Shown in pieces: positions 52,287 through 62,100 of a stretch of 64,000 bases of DNA. Both the position numbers and the translations under genes were made by a program. The stretch is taken from positions 42,648-106,647 of the forward strand of contig NZ_QEYE01000013.1 in assembly GCF_003122205.1 (NCBI RefSeq), written 5' to 3'. The stretch is from Maritimibacter sp. 55A14. Its GTDB lineage: Bacteria > Pseudomonadota > Alphaproteobacteria > Rhodobacterales > Rhodobacteraceae. Below the pieces are notes generated by a model that saw only the letters and a list, made by a program, of their open reading frames with translations, did not search any database and was not told the origin of the DNA. The stretch's first letter is position 1, and every line of letters begins with the position of its first letter.

Positions 52287-53351
52287 ATGTCGAAATCCGT
52301 CTCCCCCCTGGACGTTGAGGATGTCCTGTCCTCTATTCGTCGGCTGGTATCCGACGACACGCGCAGCCCTGCGGTTGCCGACAAGCCGGCCTCCCCGGCG
52401 GCGGACGTGCCCGCAGCCGGGGAGAAGCTGATCCTTACAGATGCGCTGCGCGTCCCCGGCGAACCGGAGGAAACCGGCCTTGCGGGTTCCGCCGGGGCGG
52501 AAGGCGGCGACGATATGGAAGAGAAGGGCGCAGCCGAAGCAACCGCAGCCGATGACAGGCCGGCGCGCACTTCGGCGGATATGGCGGCGGATGACAGTGC
52601 ATCCGGGACCACCGAGGCGGTGGAGACCGAAGACCCGGAGGTGGTTGCCGATGCCGGGGATGGTGATGCCGGAAGCGGCGCGGCAGCGTCGGAGCAGGAT
52701 GCCGAGAAAGACGAGGAGGCGCCGCAAGGGACGCTCGAAGACGCGGTCACGGCCGACGATGGACTGGCCGACGAGCAGGATGCCGCGGACGCCGCGGCGA
52801 CGGCGGATCCCGACTGGGATGCGGTTGAGGTGCCGGCAGAGGACGACTCTGCCGATGAGCCTGCCCAAGAGACGCCGGATACGGAGGATCGCATGGCCGA
52901 TGATTATGCCAAAGATGCCGGGGACATGGAGGCGGATGTCGCGGAAGCGGCCGATACGCCCCCCGAGGCCGCGACGGACGAGGGCGGCCGGGAAGTGGAT
53001 ATCGGGCTGACGCGCCGCCTTCATCTGACCGCGATGATCGTTGATGAGCCGGATGCCGGGGGCGACCCGGCCGGGGACGCCGCGACTGAAGAGTCCCGCG
53101 CGGCGGACGACGCGGCTCTGTTCGGCGAGGAGTTGGACGAGGGTGAGGATGCGGAGGACGAGGAGGAGGAGATCGGCCTCTTCGACGAGAACGGCGAGAG
53201 CATACTGGACGAGGAGGCGCTGCGCGAGATGATCGTCCAGACGGTCCGCGAACAGCTCACCGGCGAGTTGGGCGAGCGGATGACCCGCAATGTCCGCAAG
53301 CTGGTGCGCCGGGAAATCCAGCGGGCGCTGGCGAGCCGCGAATTCGAGTGA
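52287..53351 (+). CDS. PopZ-like acidic polar-organising protein (DUF2497-like)
   Basis: 354 residues. An N-terminal helix SPLDVEDVLSSIRRLVSDD and a C-terminal helical block (LDEEALREMIVQTVREQLTG, then RMTRNVRKLVRREIQRAL) flank a very acidic, Ala/Asp/Glu-rich disordered middle of about 240 residues. This layout is that of PopZ, the pole-organising hub of Caulobacter, and of DUF2497 relatives. The identity of the ends is modest, so the function is inferred. The ATG at 52287 has a GAGG site 6 bp upstream and is preferred over ATG 52272. It is followed by a membrane-protein gene. Confidence 0.7.
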   Translation: MSKSVSPLDVEDVLSSIRRLVSDDTRSPAVADKPASPAADVPAAGEKLILTDALRVPGEPEETGLAGSAGAEGGDDMEEKGAAEATAADDRPARTSADMAADDSASGTTEAVETEDPEVVADAGDGDAGSGAAASEQDAEKDEEAPQGTLEDAVTADDGLADEQDAADAAATADPDWDAVEVPAEDDSADEPAQETPDTEDRMADDYAKDAGDMEADVAEAADTPPEAATDEGGREVDIGLTRRLHLTAMIVDEPDAGGDPAGDAATEESRAADDAALFGEELDEGEDAEDEEEEIGLFDENGESILDEEALREMIVQTVREQLTGELGERMTRNVRKLVRREIQRALASREFE

Positions 53352-53399
53352 CGCCGCGCCCCGTGCGTCCGCGCCGCATATGGCTGCCGGACTAGGCAG

Positions 53400-53972
53400 G
53401 TGAACACACCGGCACATCTGATCCTCGGCGCGACGCTCTTTGCGCGCCCGGACGCACTGCGCGTGACCACGGCGGCGTTGGCCGGGGCGCTCGTACCGGA
53501 CCTCTCGCTCTATCTCCTGTCGGTTCATGCACTCTATGTGCAGGGGCTCCCGCCGCATCTCGTGTTCGGGGAGATGTACTTCTCGGACGCCTGGCAGGCC
53601 GTCTTCGCCGTGGACAATTCGATCATTCTCTGGGCGGCGCTGGCCGGGCTGGGGCTGTGGTTGGCTCGTGCGCCGCTCCTGGCCTTCGGCGGGGCGGGGC
53701 TGGTTCATGTCCTGACCGACCTGCCGCTTCACCACGATGACGGGCGGCCGCATTTCTGGCCCCTGACGGATTGGGTCTATCGCAGCCCGATCAGCTATTG
53801 GGACGGCACGCGGCACGCCGATATCGTCGGGCCGCTGGAAGGCGTACTGGCGCTCGGGCTCTGCCTGCTGCTCTGGCAGCGGTTCCGGCGCTGGCCGGCC
53901 CGCGCGGGAATCGCCGTGCTGGCGGTGCTGGAAATGCTGCCGACGCTTTTCTGGGGCTTCATTTTTTCCTGA
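53400..53972 (+). CDS. Integral membrane protein, YdjM-like metal-site motif
   Basis: 190 residues starting at a GTG (53400). It has four or so hydrophobic segments and a His/Asp-rich motif in a membrane-proximal loop: AGLVHVLTDLPLHHDDGRPHFWPL, reminiscent of membrane-bound putative metal-dependent hydrolases of the YdjM/LexA-binding type. Some relatives are mislabelled 'cobalamin biosynthesis CobQ'; nothing here supports that. The last 14 bp overlap the convergent DUF2235 gene. Confidence 0.72.
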   Translation: MNTPAHLILGATLFARPDALRVTTAALAGALVPDLSLYLLSVHALYVQGLPPHLVFGEMYFSDAWQAVFAVDNSIILWAALAGLGLWLARAPLLAFGGAGLVHVLTDLPLHHDDGRPHFWPLTDWVYRSPISYWDGTRHADIVGPLEGVLALGLCLLLWQRFRRWPARAGIAVLAVLEMLPTLFWGFIFS

Positions 53973-54990
53973 GTTCGGCCACCGTGGGATGGATGCGTTC
54001 GGACCGGTCGATGCCGATCACCCGCTTGCGCCGCCACAGGAAGAGAATGCCGAAGCCTCGCCAAAAGCCCAGCGACGGTGCGTTCACATCGCAGGGGAAG
54101 CGGTCGCGCCAGCCTTCGGGCAGCTTCAGGTTGCAGCCCTCCAGCTTCTCCAGCATCCACACCAGCGGGATATTGGCCAGCGGCCGCGCGGGCTCGAACC
54201 CGCAGAGATGGCCGCCCACATCGCCATGCGTGCCGCGGAACCACATCTGCTCGGCCATGCCGTCCCAATTCTCCGGCGTCTCCCACAGGACCGGCGTATA
54301 GGCCACGCGGCGTTCGTCAATTGCCAGCGCGTGATAGCCGTGCCGGATCGTCGGGCCCAGCCGGTGGGAATGGAACTCGGTCGCCATCGGCGAGATGCGC
54401 CACAGGATCGGCAGGCGGATGCCCAGCGCCTTCACCGTGTCCCAGACCCCGATCATCTCGATCTCCGCCGTCTCGTGGCAGTAGAGCCGCGCGAAAGCCT
54501 GCGCCGACTCGCCGCCCGGCGTGGCCTGGTAGTGGCGGAAGATTTCCCGGATATTGCGTTCCGTCGCGTGCTTCGCCTTCAGCAGGCCGATCTGGTCGAT
54601 CATCCCGGCCAGCGAGCGTGCCGCATAGGCGCCGCGCGAATATCCCAGCAGGAAGATGCGGTCGCCGGGCCGGTAGCGCGAGGCAATGAAGCCATAGGCG
54701 CGCCGGATGCGACGGTTGATGCCGCGGCCTGCGATCACGTTCACCGCGTTGCGCCAGCCGTCCCAGGGAATGCCCGCCTCGTACCAGAGCGAGACATGCC
54801 GGTTCGGCGCAAGCTCGCAGAGCAGCTTGTAGGTCTGCCCGGCGTTTGTCTCCAGCCCTGCTTCCAGCGTGCTCATGGTGCCGTCGAGGATCACGACATG
54901 GTCGATCGGCCCGCGCGATGTGGCCGGACGCGAGGCCCCGAACCAGCGGTTGAGGCCCAGCCAGTCCCTTATGCGCCTATTCAGCCGCAA
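53959..54990 (-). CDS. DUF2235 alpha/beta hydrolase-fold protein
   Basis: 343 residues. The nucleophile elbow GYSRGAYAAR (GxSxG) and a late His in WFRGTHGDVGGHL fit DUF2235, the phospholipase-like domain found in some type VI secretion effectors. The first recognisable fold element is IDHVVILDGTMSTLE, where the usual DGT marks the family. There is no signal peptide. No ATG is available near the N-terminus; a TTG at 54988-54990, overlapping the CoxL-like gene by 14 bp, is the most likely start. No secretion-system genes are nearby, so an effector role is not supported by context. Confidence 0.82.
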   Translation of the reverse strand: MRLNRRIRDWLGLNRWFGASRPATSRGPIDHVVILDGTMSTLEAGLETNAGQTYKLLCELAPNRHVSLWYEAGIPWDGWRNAVNVIAGRGINRRIRRAYGFIASRYRPGDRIFLLGYSRGAYAARSLAGMIDQIGLLKAKHATERNIREIFRHYQATPGGESAQAFARLYCHETAEIEMIGVWDTVKALGIRLPILWRISPMATEFHSHRLGPTIRHGYHALAIDERRVAYTPVLWETPENWDGMAEQMWFRGTHGDVGGHLCGFEPARPLANIPLVWMLEKLEGCNLKLPEGWRDRFPCDVNAPSLGFWRGFGILFLWRRKRVIGIDRSERIHPTVAELRKK

Positions 54991-57274
54991 GCGCCGCTCC
55001 GCTCAGCCAGGACCAGACCCGAAGCGGCGTGCAGGGCATGTCCACCTGCCGGACGCCCTCATCCCAGAGCGCATCCTGCACCGCGTTCGCCACGGCGGCC
55101 AGGGCGCCCACGGTTCCGGCCTCGCCACAGCCCTTCATGCCCAGCGGGTTCGCGGTCGAGGGCAGCGGTTCGGAATGGAAGTCGATGAAGGGCGCGTCCG
55201 TAGCGCGCGGCATGGCGTAGTCCATGAAACTGCCGCTCAGCAACTGGCCGTCGGCGTCATAGCCCACCTCTTCGCAGAGCGCCTGGCCGATGCCCTGGGC
55301 CACGCCGCCATGGACCTGCCCCTCGGCCAAAGCCGGGTTCATCAGCACGCCCAGATCGTCGACCACCGTGTAGCGCAGAACCGCGGTGCGGCCGGTCTGC
55401 GGGTCGATCTCGACCTCCGCGACATGCGCGCCATTCGGAAAGGAACGTCCGGGCAGCGTGGCCTCGGCCTGCGTGATCAGCAGGTCGTCGCGCCCCGCCT
55501 CGCGCGCCGCCGCCGCCGCATCGACCAGTGAAAGGAACCGGTTGGAGCCGCGCGCGTGGAAGGTGCCCTCGGCGAAGCTGATATCCTGCGCATCGGCCTC
55601 CAGCAGGCCGGCCACGAAGGGCCTGAACTTCTCGAGCATCAGGCCGACGTTGTGATGGATGGAATTGCCCTGCGTGGTGACCGAACGCGACCCGCCAGTG
55701 CCGCCGCCCTCGGCGATCCGGTCGCTGTCACCTTGCACGATTTCGATACAATCCGGGTCAATTCCGGTGAATTCATGCAGAATTTGAACATATGAGGTCT
55801 CGTGCCCCTGTCCGTTGGACTGGGTCCCGACATAGAGCCGTACCGTGCCCTCGGGGGTGAATTCGATCTTCGTGGTCTCGTTGGGCGCGCCCATGATCGC
55901 CTCGATGTAATAGCAGAGCCCGACGCCGCGCAGCCGCCCTGCCGCATGCGACGCCGCCCGGCGGTCGGCAAACCTGTCGAGCCCCGCCTCGCGCGCGGCC
56001 CGCGCCTGCACCTCGGCAAAGGCGCCGACATCGTAGAGCTCGCCCGACACGGTCTTGTAGGGAAAGGCGTCGCGCGGGATGAAATTGCGCCGCCTGATGT
56101 CCCACGGATCGACGCCCAGACGGCGCGCGGCATGGTCCATCAGCCGTTCCAGCACATAGATCGCCTCGGGCCGCCCGGCGCCGCGATAGGCATCGACCTG
56201 CGTGGTGTTGGTATAGACGCCGCGCACGTTGAAATAGGCGGTGTCCACTGCATAGGCGCCGGTCAGCACGCGCGCAGCCAGGTTGGTCTGGATGTTCTGG
56301 CCGAACCCGGAATTGTAGGCGCCCAGGTTGTTGACCGTATGCACCCGGTAGGCCAGCAGCCGGTACTCGGCGTCGAAGGCGGCCTCCGCGCGCGAGGTCA
56401 GGTCGCGGCCGTGATTGTCCGACAGCATCGCCTCGGACCGGTCGGCGATCCAGCGCACCGGGCGTCCCAGCGCGCGCGCCGCCGCGGCGGCGAGGAAATA
56501 TTCCGGGTAGGGAAAGGCCTTCATGCCGAAGCCGCCGCCCACATCGGGCGTGCTCACATGAACCGCTTCGGGGGCGAGCCCCAGCTTCTTGGCCAGTTGC
56601 AGCCGCAGCCCCCAGACGCCCTGTCCGCCATATTGCAAATGCAGCCGCGTGCCGTCCCAGTCCGCGATGCAGCCGCGCGGCTCCAGCGGGTTGGCGATCA
56701 CACGGTTGTCGTCGATCTGAAGCGCCACGGTATGGGCGGCGCGGGCGAAGGCGGCTTCGGTCGCGTCGGCATCGCCGAACGCCCAGTCATAGGCCAGGTT
56801 GTCGGGGGCTTCCTCGTGGATCGCGGCGCCACCCGGCGCAAGCTCCAGCCAGACCGGCAAGTCTTCGGTCTCCAACTCCACCAGTTCCGCCGCGTCGCGG
56901 GCCTGGGCCTGTGTCTCGGCCACCACCAGCGCCACAGGCTCGCCCGCGAAACGCACGCGCCCTTCGGCCAGGATCGGCCGCGCGGGTTTGGCGCCGGGAC
57001 TGCCGTCGCGGTTCCTGACCACCAGCGCATCCATCCGGTTTGCAAGCCCCGCCGCCTCCAGATCCGCCGCCGTCAGAACCAGCCGCACGCCGGGTGCGGC
57101 CCGCGCCGCGCCGGTCTCCAGCGCTGTGATCCGGCCATGCGCGATCGGCGAGCGCACGAGGACCGCGCAAAGCGCGTCACGCGGGGCCAGATCGTCGGTG
57201 TAGCGGCCGGTACCGGTCAGGAAACGGGTATCCTCGATCCGTTTCACTGGCTGGCTGATGCCGAATTTGGCCAT
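54977..57274 (-). CDS. Molybdopterin-binding large subunit, CoxL form II / xanthine dehydrogenase family
   Basis: 765 residues. The molybdenum hydroxylase signatures are present: GGGFGMKAFPYPE, the active loop VDAYRGAGRPEA and the catalytic Glu in KGCGEAGTVGA. The loop AYRGAGR marks form II enzymes; true aerobic CO dehydrogenases have AYRCSFR, so CO oxidation is unlikely. The FAD and 2Fe-2S subunits normally encoded beside it are missing on both sides, making this an orphan large subunit. Its stop overlaps the DUF2235 start. Substrate unknown; N-heterocycles or aldehydes are likely for the family. Confidence 0.9.
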   Translation of the reverse strand: MAKFGISQPVKRIEDTRFLTGTGRYTDDLAPRDALCAVLVRSPIAHGRITALETGAARAAPGVRLVLTAADLEAAGLANRMDALVVRNRDGSPGAKPARPILAEGRVRFAGEPVALVVAETQAQARDAAELVELETEDLPVWLELAPGGAAIHEEAPDNLAYDWAFGDADATEAAFARAAHTVALQIDDNRVIANPLEPRGCIADWDGTRLHLQYGGQGVWGLRLQLAKKLGLAPEAVHVSTPDVGGGFGMKAFPYPEYFLAAAAARALGRPVRWIADRSEAMLSDNHGRDLTSRAEAAFDAEYRLLAYRVHTVNNLGAYNSGFGQNIQTNLAARVLTGAYAVDTAYFNVRGVYTNTTQVDAYRGAGRPEAIYVLERLMDHAARRLGVDPWDIRRRNFIPRDAFPYKTVSGELYDVGAFAEVQARAAREAGLDRFADRRAASHAAGRLRGVGLCYYIEAIMGAPNETTKIEFTPEGTVRLYVGTQSNGQGHETSYVQILHEFTGIDPDCIEIVQGDSDRIAEGGGTGGSRSVTTQGNSIHHNVGLMLEKFRPFVAGLLEADAQDISFAEGTFHARGSNRFLSLVDAAAAAREAGRDDLLITQAEATLPGRSFPNGAHVAEVEIDPQTGRTAVLRYTVVDDLGVLMNPALAEGQVHGGVAQGIGQALCEEVGYDADGQLLSGSFMDYAMPRATDAPFIDFHSEPLPSTANPLGMKGCGEAGTVGALAAVANAVQDALWDEGVRQVDMPCTPLRVWSWLSGAALAAE

Positions 57275-57345
57275 GATCCTCTCCGCTCGGGGCTGCCTCC
57301 CGGCGGACGATAATACCTTGACGCGAAAGGTCCAGCCCGGTCAGA

Positions 57346-58482
57346 TCACAACTGCCGGACCGAGGCGAGCGCCGGGGCGCCATATCCGTTGAAGCCGGTT
57401 GCGATGGCCAGCGAATAGGCCCCCATTCCGGCGAAGAGAAGATAATCGTCCTCGGCCAGGTCCTCGGGCAGGGCGGGCGCGCCCGGCAGCCGGTCGAGCG
57501 AGTCGCAGGTCGGCCCGAAGACCGTGCGCGGGCGCGTCGCGCCGCATCGGGGTGTCCCGTCGGGGCCGAGCGCGGTGATGCGGCCGGGCTCGCCCATCGA
57601 CGGCAGTTCGGCCAGCGTGCCGTAGATGCCGTCATTGAGAAAGACCGACCCGTCGGGGCGCAGCGCCTTGACGCGCGCCGCCAGGGTGAACGCCTCGGCC
57701 ACCATCGCCCGGCCGGGCTCGCAGACCAGCGCCGGGCGCGCCGCGCCGAATGCGATGCCGGTGGCGGCGTCTATGGCCTCGAAGATGGACTCCAGCCGCG
57801 GCGCGTCGGGGCCGTTGCGATGGCTGGGGAAGCCGCCGCCGACATTGAGCCGGGCCAGTGTGACGCCGGCGCGCCGCGCGACATCGGCGCTGGCGGCGAC
57901 ATAGGCCGACCAGGCCGCGGCGTCGGTGCATTGCGTACCGGGATGGAATGTCATCGAGGGTGTGAAGCCCAGACCTGCGGCCCGCGCCAGCAGCGCCGCC
58001 GCCATCTCCGGATCGGCGCCGAACTTGGTACCGAAATCATAGGCCGCGCCGGCGACCGGAAGCCGCAGCCGTACCGAGATCTCGCTGTCCGCGGGCAGCC
58101 GGGCGGCGAGCTTGTCCAACTCCGCCGGGCTGTCGACCGACCAGGACGCCACGCCCCGGTCGGCGGCCTGCGCGATCTCGCGGGGCGAGCGGACGGGGTT
58201 GTGGTAATGCAGTGCGGCGTCGGCGGCCACGGCGCGTACCCGCGCGATCTCGTCGGGGGAGGCCACGTCGAAGGCCCGGATGCCCGCGGCCCGAAGGTTT
58301 TCCAGCACCAGCGGCGCGGGGTTGGCCTTGACCGCATAGGTCACGAGACCGGGAAATCCCGACAGGAAGCGCCGGGCGGTGGCCTGAAGCACCTCGGCGG
58401 AAAAGAAGAGCACCGGATGATCCGGCGCCTCGGCGCGCAGATGCGCGCGCGGCGATGCCCAGAAGGATTTGCCAAGCCCCAT
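57346..58482 (-). CDS. Type III PLP decarboxylase (ornithine/diaminopimelate family)
   Basis: 378 residues, alanine-racemase-fold decarboxylase. The PLP lysine is in LVTYAVKANPAPLVL; GGGFPSHRN and CEPGRAMVAEA bind cofactor phosphate; GPTCDSLD carries the catalytic Cys. The length fits bacterial ornithine or lysine/ornithine decarboxylases better than LysA (about 420). It could supply putrescine. It is divergent from an Lrp-type regulator with a hairpin-bearing 136-bp region between, which suggests local control. Confidence 0.88.
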   Translation of the reverse strand: MGLGKSFWASPRAHLRAEAPDHPVLFFSAEVLQATARRFLSGFPGLVTYAVKANPAPLVLENLRAAGIRAFDVASPDEIARVRAVAADAALHYHNPVRSPREIAQAADRGVASWSVDSPAELDKLAARLPADSEISVRLRLPVAGAAYDFGTKFGADPEMAAALLARAAGLGFTPSMTFHPGTQCTDAAAWSAYVAASADVARRAGVTLARLNVGGGFPSHRNGPDAPRLESIFEAIDAATGIAFGAARPALVCEPGRAMVAEAFTLAARVKALRPDGSVFLNDGIYGTLAELPSMGEPGRITALGPDGTPRCGATRPRTVFGPTCDSLDRLPGAPALPEDLAEDDYLLFAGMGAYSLAIATGFNGYGAPALASVRQL

Positions 58483-58537
58483 TCTCGTCTCCCCTCTCTT
58501 TATGTCGGGTTGCTACCTGTCCTCTTAGAATGGGGAA

Positions 58538-58553
58538 GAAATCTGTCGATTTC
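58538..58553. promoter_or_regulatory. Inverted repeat between decarboxylase and Lrp gene
   Basis: GAAATC (58538-58543) and GATTTC (58548-58553) with a TGTC centre lie in the AT-richer divergent gap, about 65 bp before the Lrp start. The position suits an operator for the adjacent Lrp/AsnC regulator. Confidence 0.45.
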
Positions 58554-58618
58554 CCCGGAGAATTCGATAAGTTGGAGTCCGAACAGAACAAATTTGACGA
58601 AAGAGCGGGCGGTTTGCC

Positions 58619-59050
58619 ATGGATGACCTCGACCGGCGGCTTCTGAGCGCGCTGGCCCGCGATGCCCGCGCGCCGGTTTCGACCCTCGCGCGGGACCTCG
58701 ACGTGGCGCGGTCCACCGTGCAGGCGCGCATCGAGCGGCTGGAACGCTCGGGCGTCATCGCGGGCTACACGCTGCGGCTGGGGCGCGAGGCGCTGGAAGG
58801 GCGCATCCGCGCGACGGTACTGTTGCAGATCGAGCCGCGCGCGACGCCCGGCGTGCTGCAACGGCTGCGCGGCATGAGCCAGGTGGAACGCGCGAACACC
58901 ACCTCCGGCCGGTTCGACCTGACGCTGGAGGTTTCGGCCGAAACCACGGCGGAGCTTGACGAGACGCTGGACCGGATCGGGGCGATCACCGGGGTGCGTT
59001 CGTCGGAGAGCCTGATCCAGCTCGCCACCAAGATCGACCGTGCGCCCTGA
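58619..59050 (+). CDS. Lrp/AsnC-family transcriptional regulator
   Basis: 143 residues: N-terminal helix-turn-helix ([17 protein letters not shown], then [18 protein letters not shown]) and a C-terminal RAM ligand-binding domain ([19 protein letters not shown] to [13 protein letters not shown]). It belongs to the short AsnC group that senses an amino acid. Being divergent from the ornithine-type decarboxylase makes that gene its most likely target. Confidence 0.92.
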   Translation: MDDLDRRLLSALARDARAPVSTLARDLDVARSTVQARIERLERSGVIAGYTLRLGREALEGRIRATVLLQIEPRATPGVLQRLRGMSQVERANTTSGRFDLTLEVSAETTAELDETLDRIGAITGVRSSESLIQLATKIDRAP

Positions 59051-59160
59051 AACGCCCCGCGTCGGGGCGGCCGCGGCGAATGCGCGCCTGCCTCTTTTCC
59101 TTTCGCATGGCATTCGCTAGACCGGCCTGCGATCAGCTTGTCATGCAGGACCCAAACGCG

Positions 59161-62100
59161 ATGGCCATGGAAAAGACATTCGACGCGGCCGCGGCCGAGA
59201 GCCGCCTCTACACGGCGTGGGAGGAGGCCGGCGCCTTCAGGGCCGGCGCCAATGCGTCGCGGGACGAGACCTTCTGCATCATGATCCCACCACCCAACGT
59301 CACCGGCAGCCTGCATATGGGGCACGCCTTCAACAACACGTTGCAGGATATCCTGGTGCGCTGGCACCGGATGCGCGGCTTCGACACGCTCTGGCAGCCG
59401 GGGCAGGATCATGCGGGCATCGCCACGCAGATGGTGGTGGAACGCAAGCTCGCGGAGGAAGGCAACCTCTCGCGCCGCGAAATGGGGCGCGAGAAATTCC
59501 TCGAAAAGGTCTGGGAGTGGAAGACCCATTCCGGCGGCACGATCATCAATCAGTTGAAACGCCTCGGTGCCTCCTGCGACTGGTCGCGCAATGCCTTCAC
59601 CATGTCCGGCGCGCCCGGCGCGCCCGCGGGCGAGGAGGGCAATTTCCACGACGCGGTGATCAAGGTCTTCGTGGACATGTTCAACAAGGGCCTGATCTAT
59701 CGCGGCAAGCGGCTCGTGAACTGGGATCCGCATTTCGAGACGGCGATCTCGGATCTGGAGGTCGAGAATATCGAAACGCCGGGGCATATGTGGCATTTCA
59801 AGTACCCCTTGGCTGGCGGCGAGACCTATGAGTATTTGGAGAAAGATGAAGACGGCAACGTGATCCTGCGCGAGGAGCGCGACTATATCTCCATCGCCAC
59901 GACGCGGCCCGAGACGATGCTGGGCGACGGCGCGGTTGCGGTGCATCCGTCGGACGCGCGCTATGCGCCCATCGTCGGCAAGCTCTGCGAGATCCCGGTG
60001 GGGCCGAAGGAGCATCGCCGCCTGATCCCGATCATCACCGACGAATATCCCGACCCGGATTTCGGCTCCGGCGCGGTGAAGATCACCGGCGCGCATGATT
60101 TCAACGACTACGAGGTCGCCAAGCGCGGCGGCATCCCCATGTACCGGCTGATGGACACCAAGGCGCATATGCGCGACGACGGCGCGCCCTATGCGGACTG
60201 CGCGCGGCGCGCGCAGGCGATCGCGGAAGGGGCGTCGTTCACGATCGAGGGGGTGGACACGCTCAACCTGGTGCCGGACGACCTGCGCGGGCTGGACCGG
60301 CTCAAAGCGCGCCTTCGCGTGGTCGAGCAGATCACGGCCGAGGGGCTGGCGGTGATGGTGACGAATGACGCGGGCGAAGACGTGCCTTTCGTCGAGTCAA
60401 AACCGATCATGCAGCCTTTCGGCGACCGCTCGAAAGTCGTGATCGAGCCGATGCTGACGGATCAGTGGTTCGTCGATACGAAAAAGATCGTCGGCCCGGC
60501 CATCGACGCGGTGCGCTCGGGCGAGGTCACGATCCTGCCCGAGGCCGACCGCAAGGTTTATTTCCACTGGCTGGAGAATATCGAGCCGTGGTGCATCTCA
60601 CGGCAATTGTGGTGGGGGCATCAGATTCCGGTTTGGTATGTACCCCATCCCGAAGACATTCCATTGTTGGATCCGGACTGCCTCGACCCGAAGCCGGTTC
60701 GAGTCGTTTCGATTTGCGCAGAGTCTGAACAGGCGGCAGCAGAGAAGATTCGCGAACTGTACGGACTACCGCTCGACGTCCGGTTCACGGTTAAGGCGGG
60801 AGAATACTCCGGCCAGACAACACAAAAGGACTTGTATGGTGTCGGATTCTCAAATGGTCGCCTGACTCATATTGATGCTCAACGCGACCCCGACGTGCTC
60901 GACACCTGGTTCTCCTCCGGGCTCTGGCCCATCGGCACGCTGGGCTGGCCCGAGGACACGCCGGAGCTGAAGAAATACTTCCCCACCTCCGTCCTGATCA
61001 CTGGTTTCGACATCATCTTTTTCTGGGTCGCCCGGATGATGATGATGCAATACGCGGTGGTGGGGCAAAAGCCGTTCAATGATGTCTATGTCCACGCGCT
61101 CGTCCGCGACGAGAAGGGCAAGAAGATGTCCAAGAGCCTCGGCAATGTGCTCGACCCGCTGGAACTGATCGACGCATACGGCGCCGACGCGGTGCGCTTC
61201 ACGCTGACGGCGATGGCGGCGATGGGGCGCGACCTGAAGCTTTCACCGCAACGTATTGCAGGCTATCGGAATTTCGGCACCAAGCTCTGGAACGCCGCGC
61301 GCTTTGCCGAGATGAACGACTGCAAGCCGGTGCCGGGTTTCGACCCCGCCGCCTGCACGCAGACCGTCAACAAGTGGATCGTGGGCGAGACCGCGAAGGC
61401 GCGCGAGGCGACGGACGCGGCGCTGGCCGCCTATCGCTTCAACGACGCGGCCGGGGGGCTCTATGTTTTTGTCTGGGGCAAGGTCTGCGACTGGTTTGTG
61501 GAGTTCGCCAAGCCGCTCCTGTCCAGCGAGGACGCGGATGTGGTGGCCGAGACCCGCGCCACGATGGCCTGGGTGATCGACCAGTGCCTGATCCTGCTGC
61601 ATCCGATCATGCCCTTCATCACTGAGGAGCTCTGGGGCCAGATCGCGGCGCGCGACACGATGCTGGTCCATGCCGACTGGCCGGAATACGGCAGCGGATG
61701 GGTCGATCCGGCGGCCGACCGGGAAATGAACTGGGTGATCGGGCTGATCGAGGAGGTCCGCTCGGTCCGTGCCCAGATGCATGTTCCGGCGGGGCTGAAG
61801 ATCCCGATGCTGCGGATCGAGCTGGACGCGGCCGGCCAGGCCGCCTGGGACCGCAATGCGGCGCTGATCCGGCGCCTGGCGCGGATTGACAGCCTGACGC
61901 CGGCCGACGCGCCGCCCAAGGGGGCCGTGACCATCGCGGTGGAGGGCGGGACCTTCTGCCTGCCGCTCGCCGAGGTGATCGACGTCGCCGAGGAGAAGGC
62001 GCGGCTGGAGAAGACGCTGGCGCGGCTCGGCAAGGAGATGGGGGGGCTGAAAGGGCGGCTCGAAAACCCGAAATTCGTCGAGAGTGCGCCCGAGGATGTG

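Noticed and set aside
54977..57274. Aerobic CO dehydrogenase activity for the CoxL-like protein
   Set aside because: The active-site loop is AYRGAGR (form II), not AYRCSFR of true CO dehydrogenases, and the partner subunits are absent.
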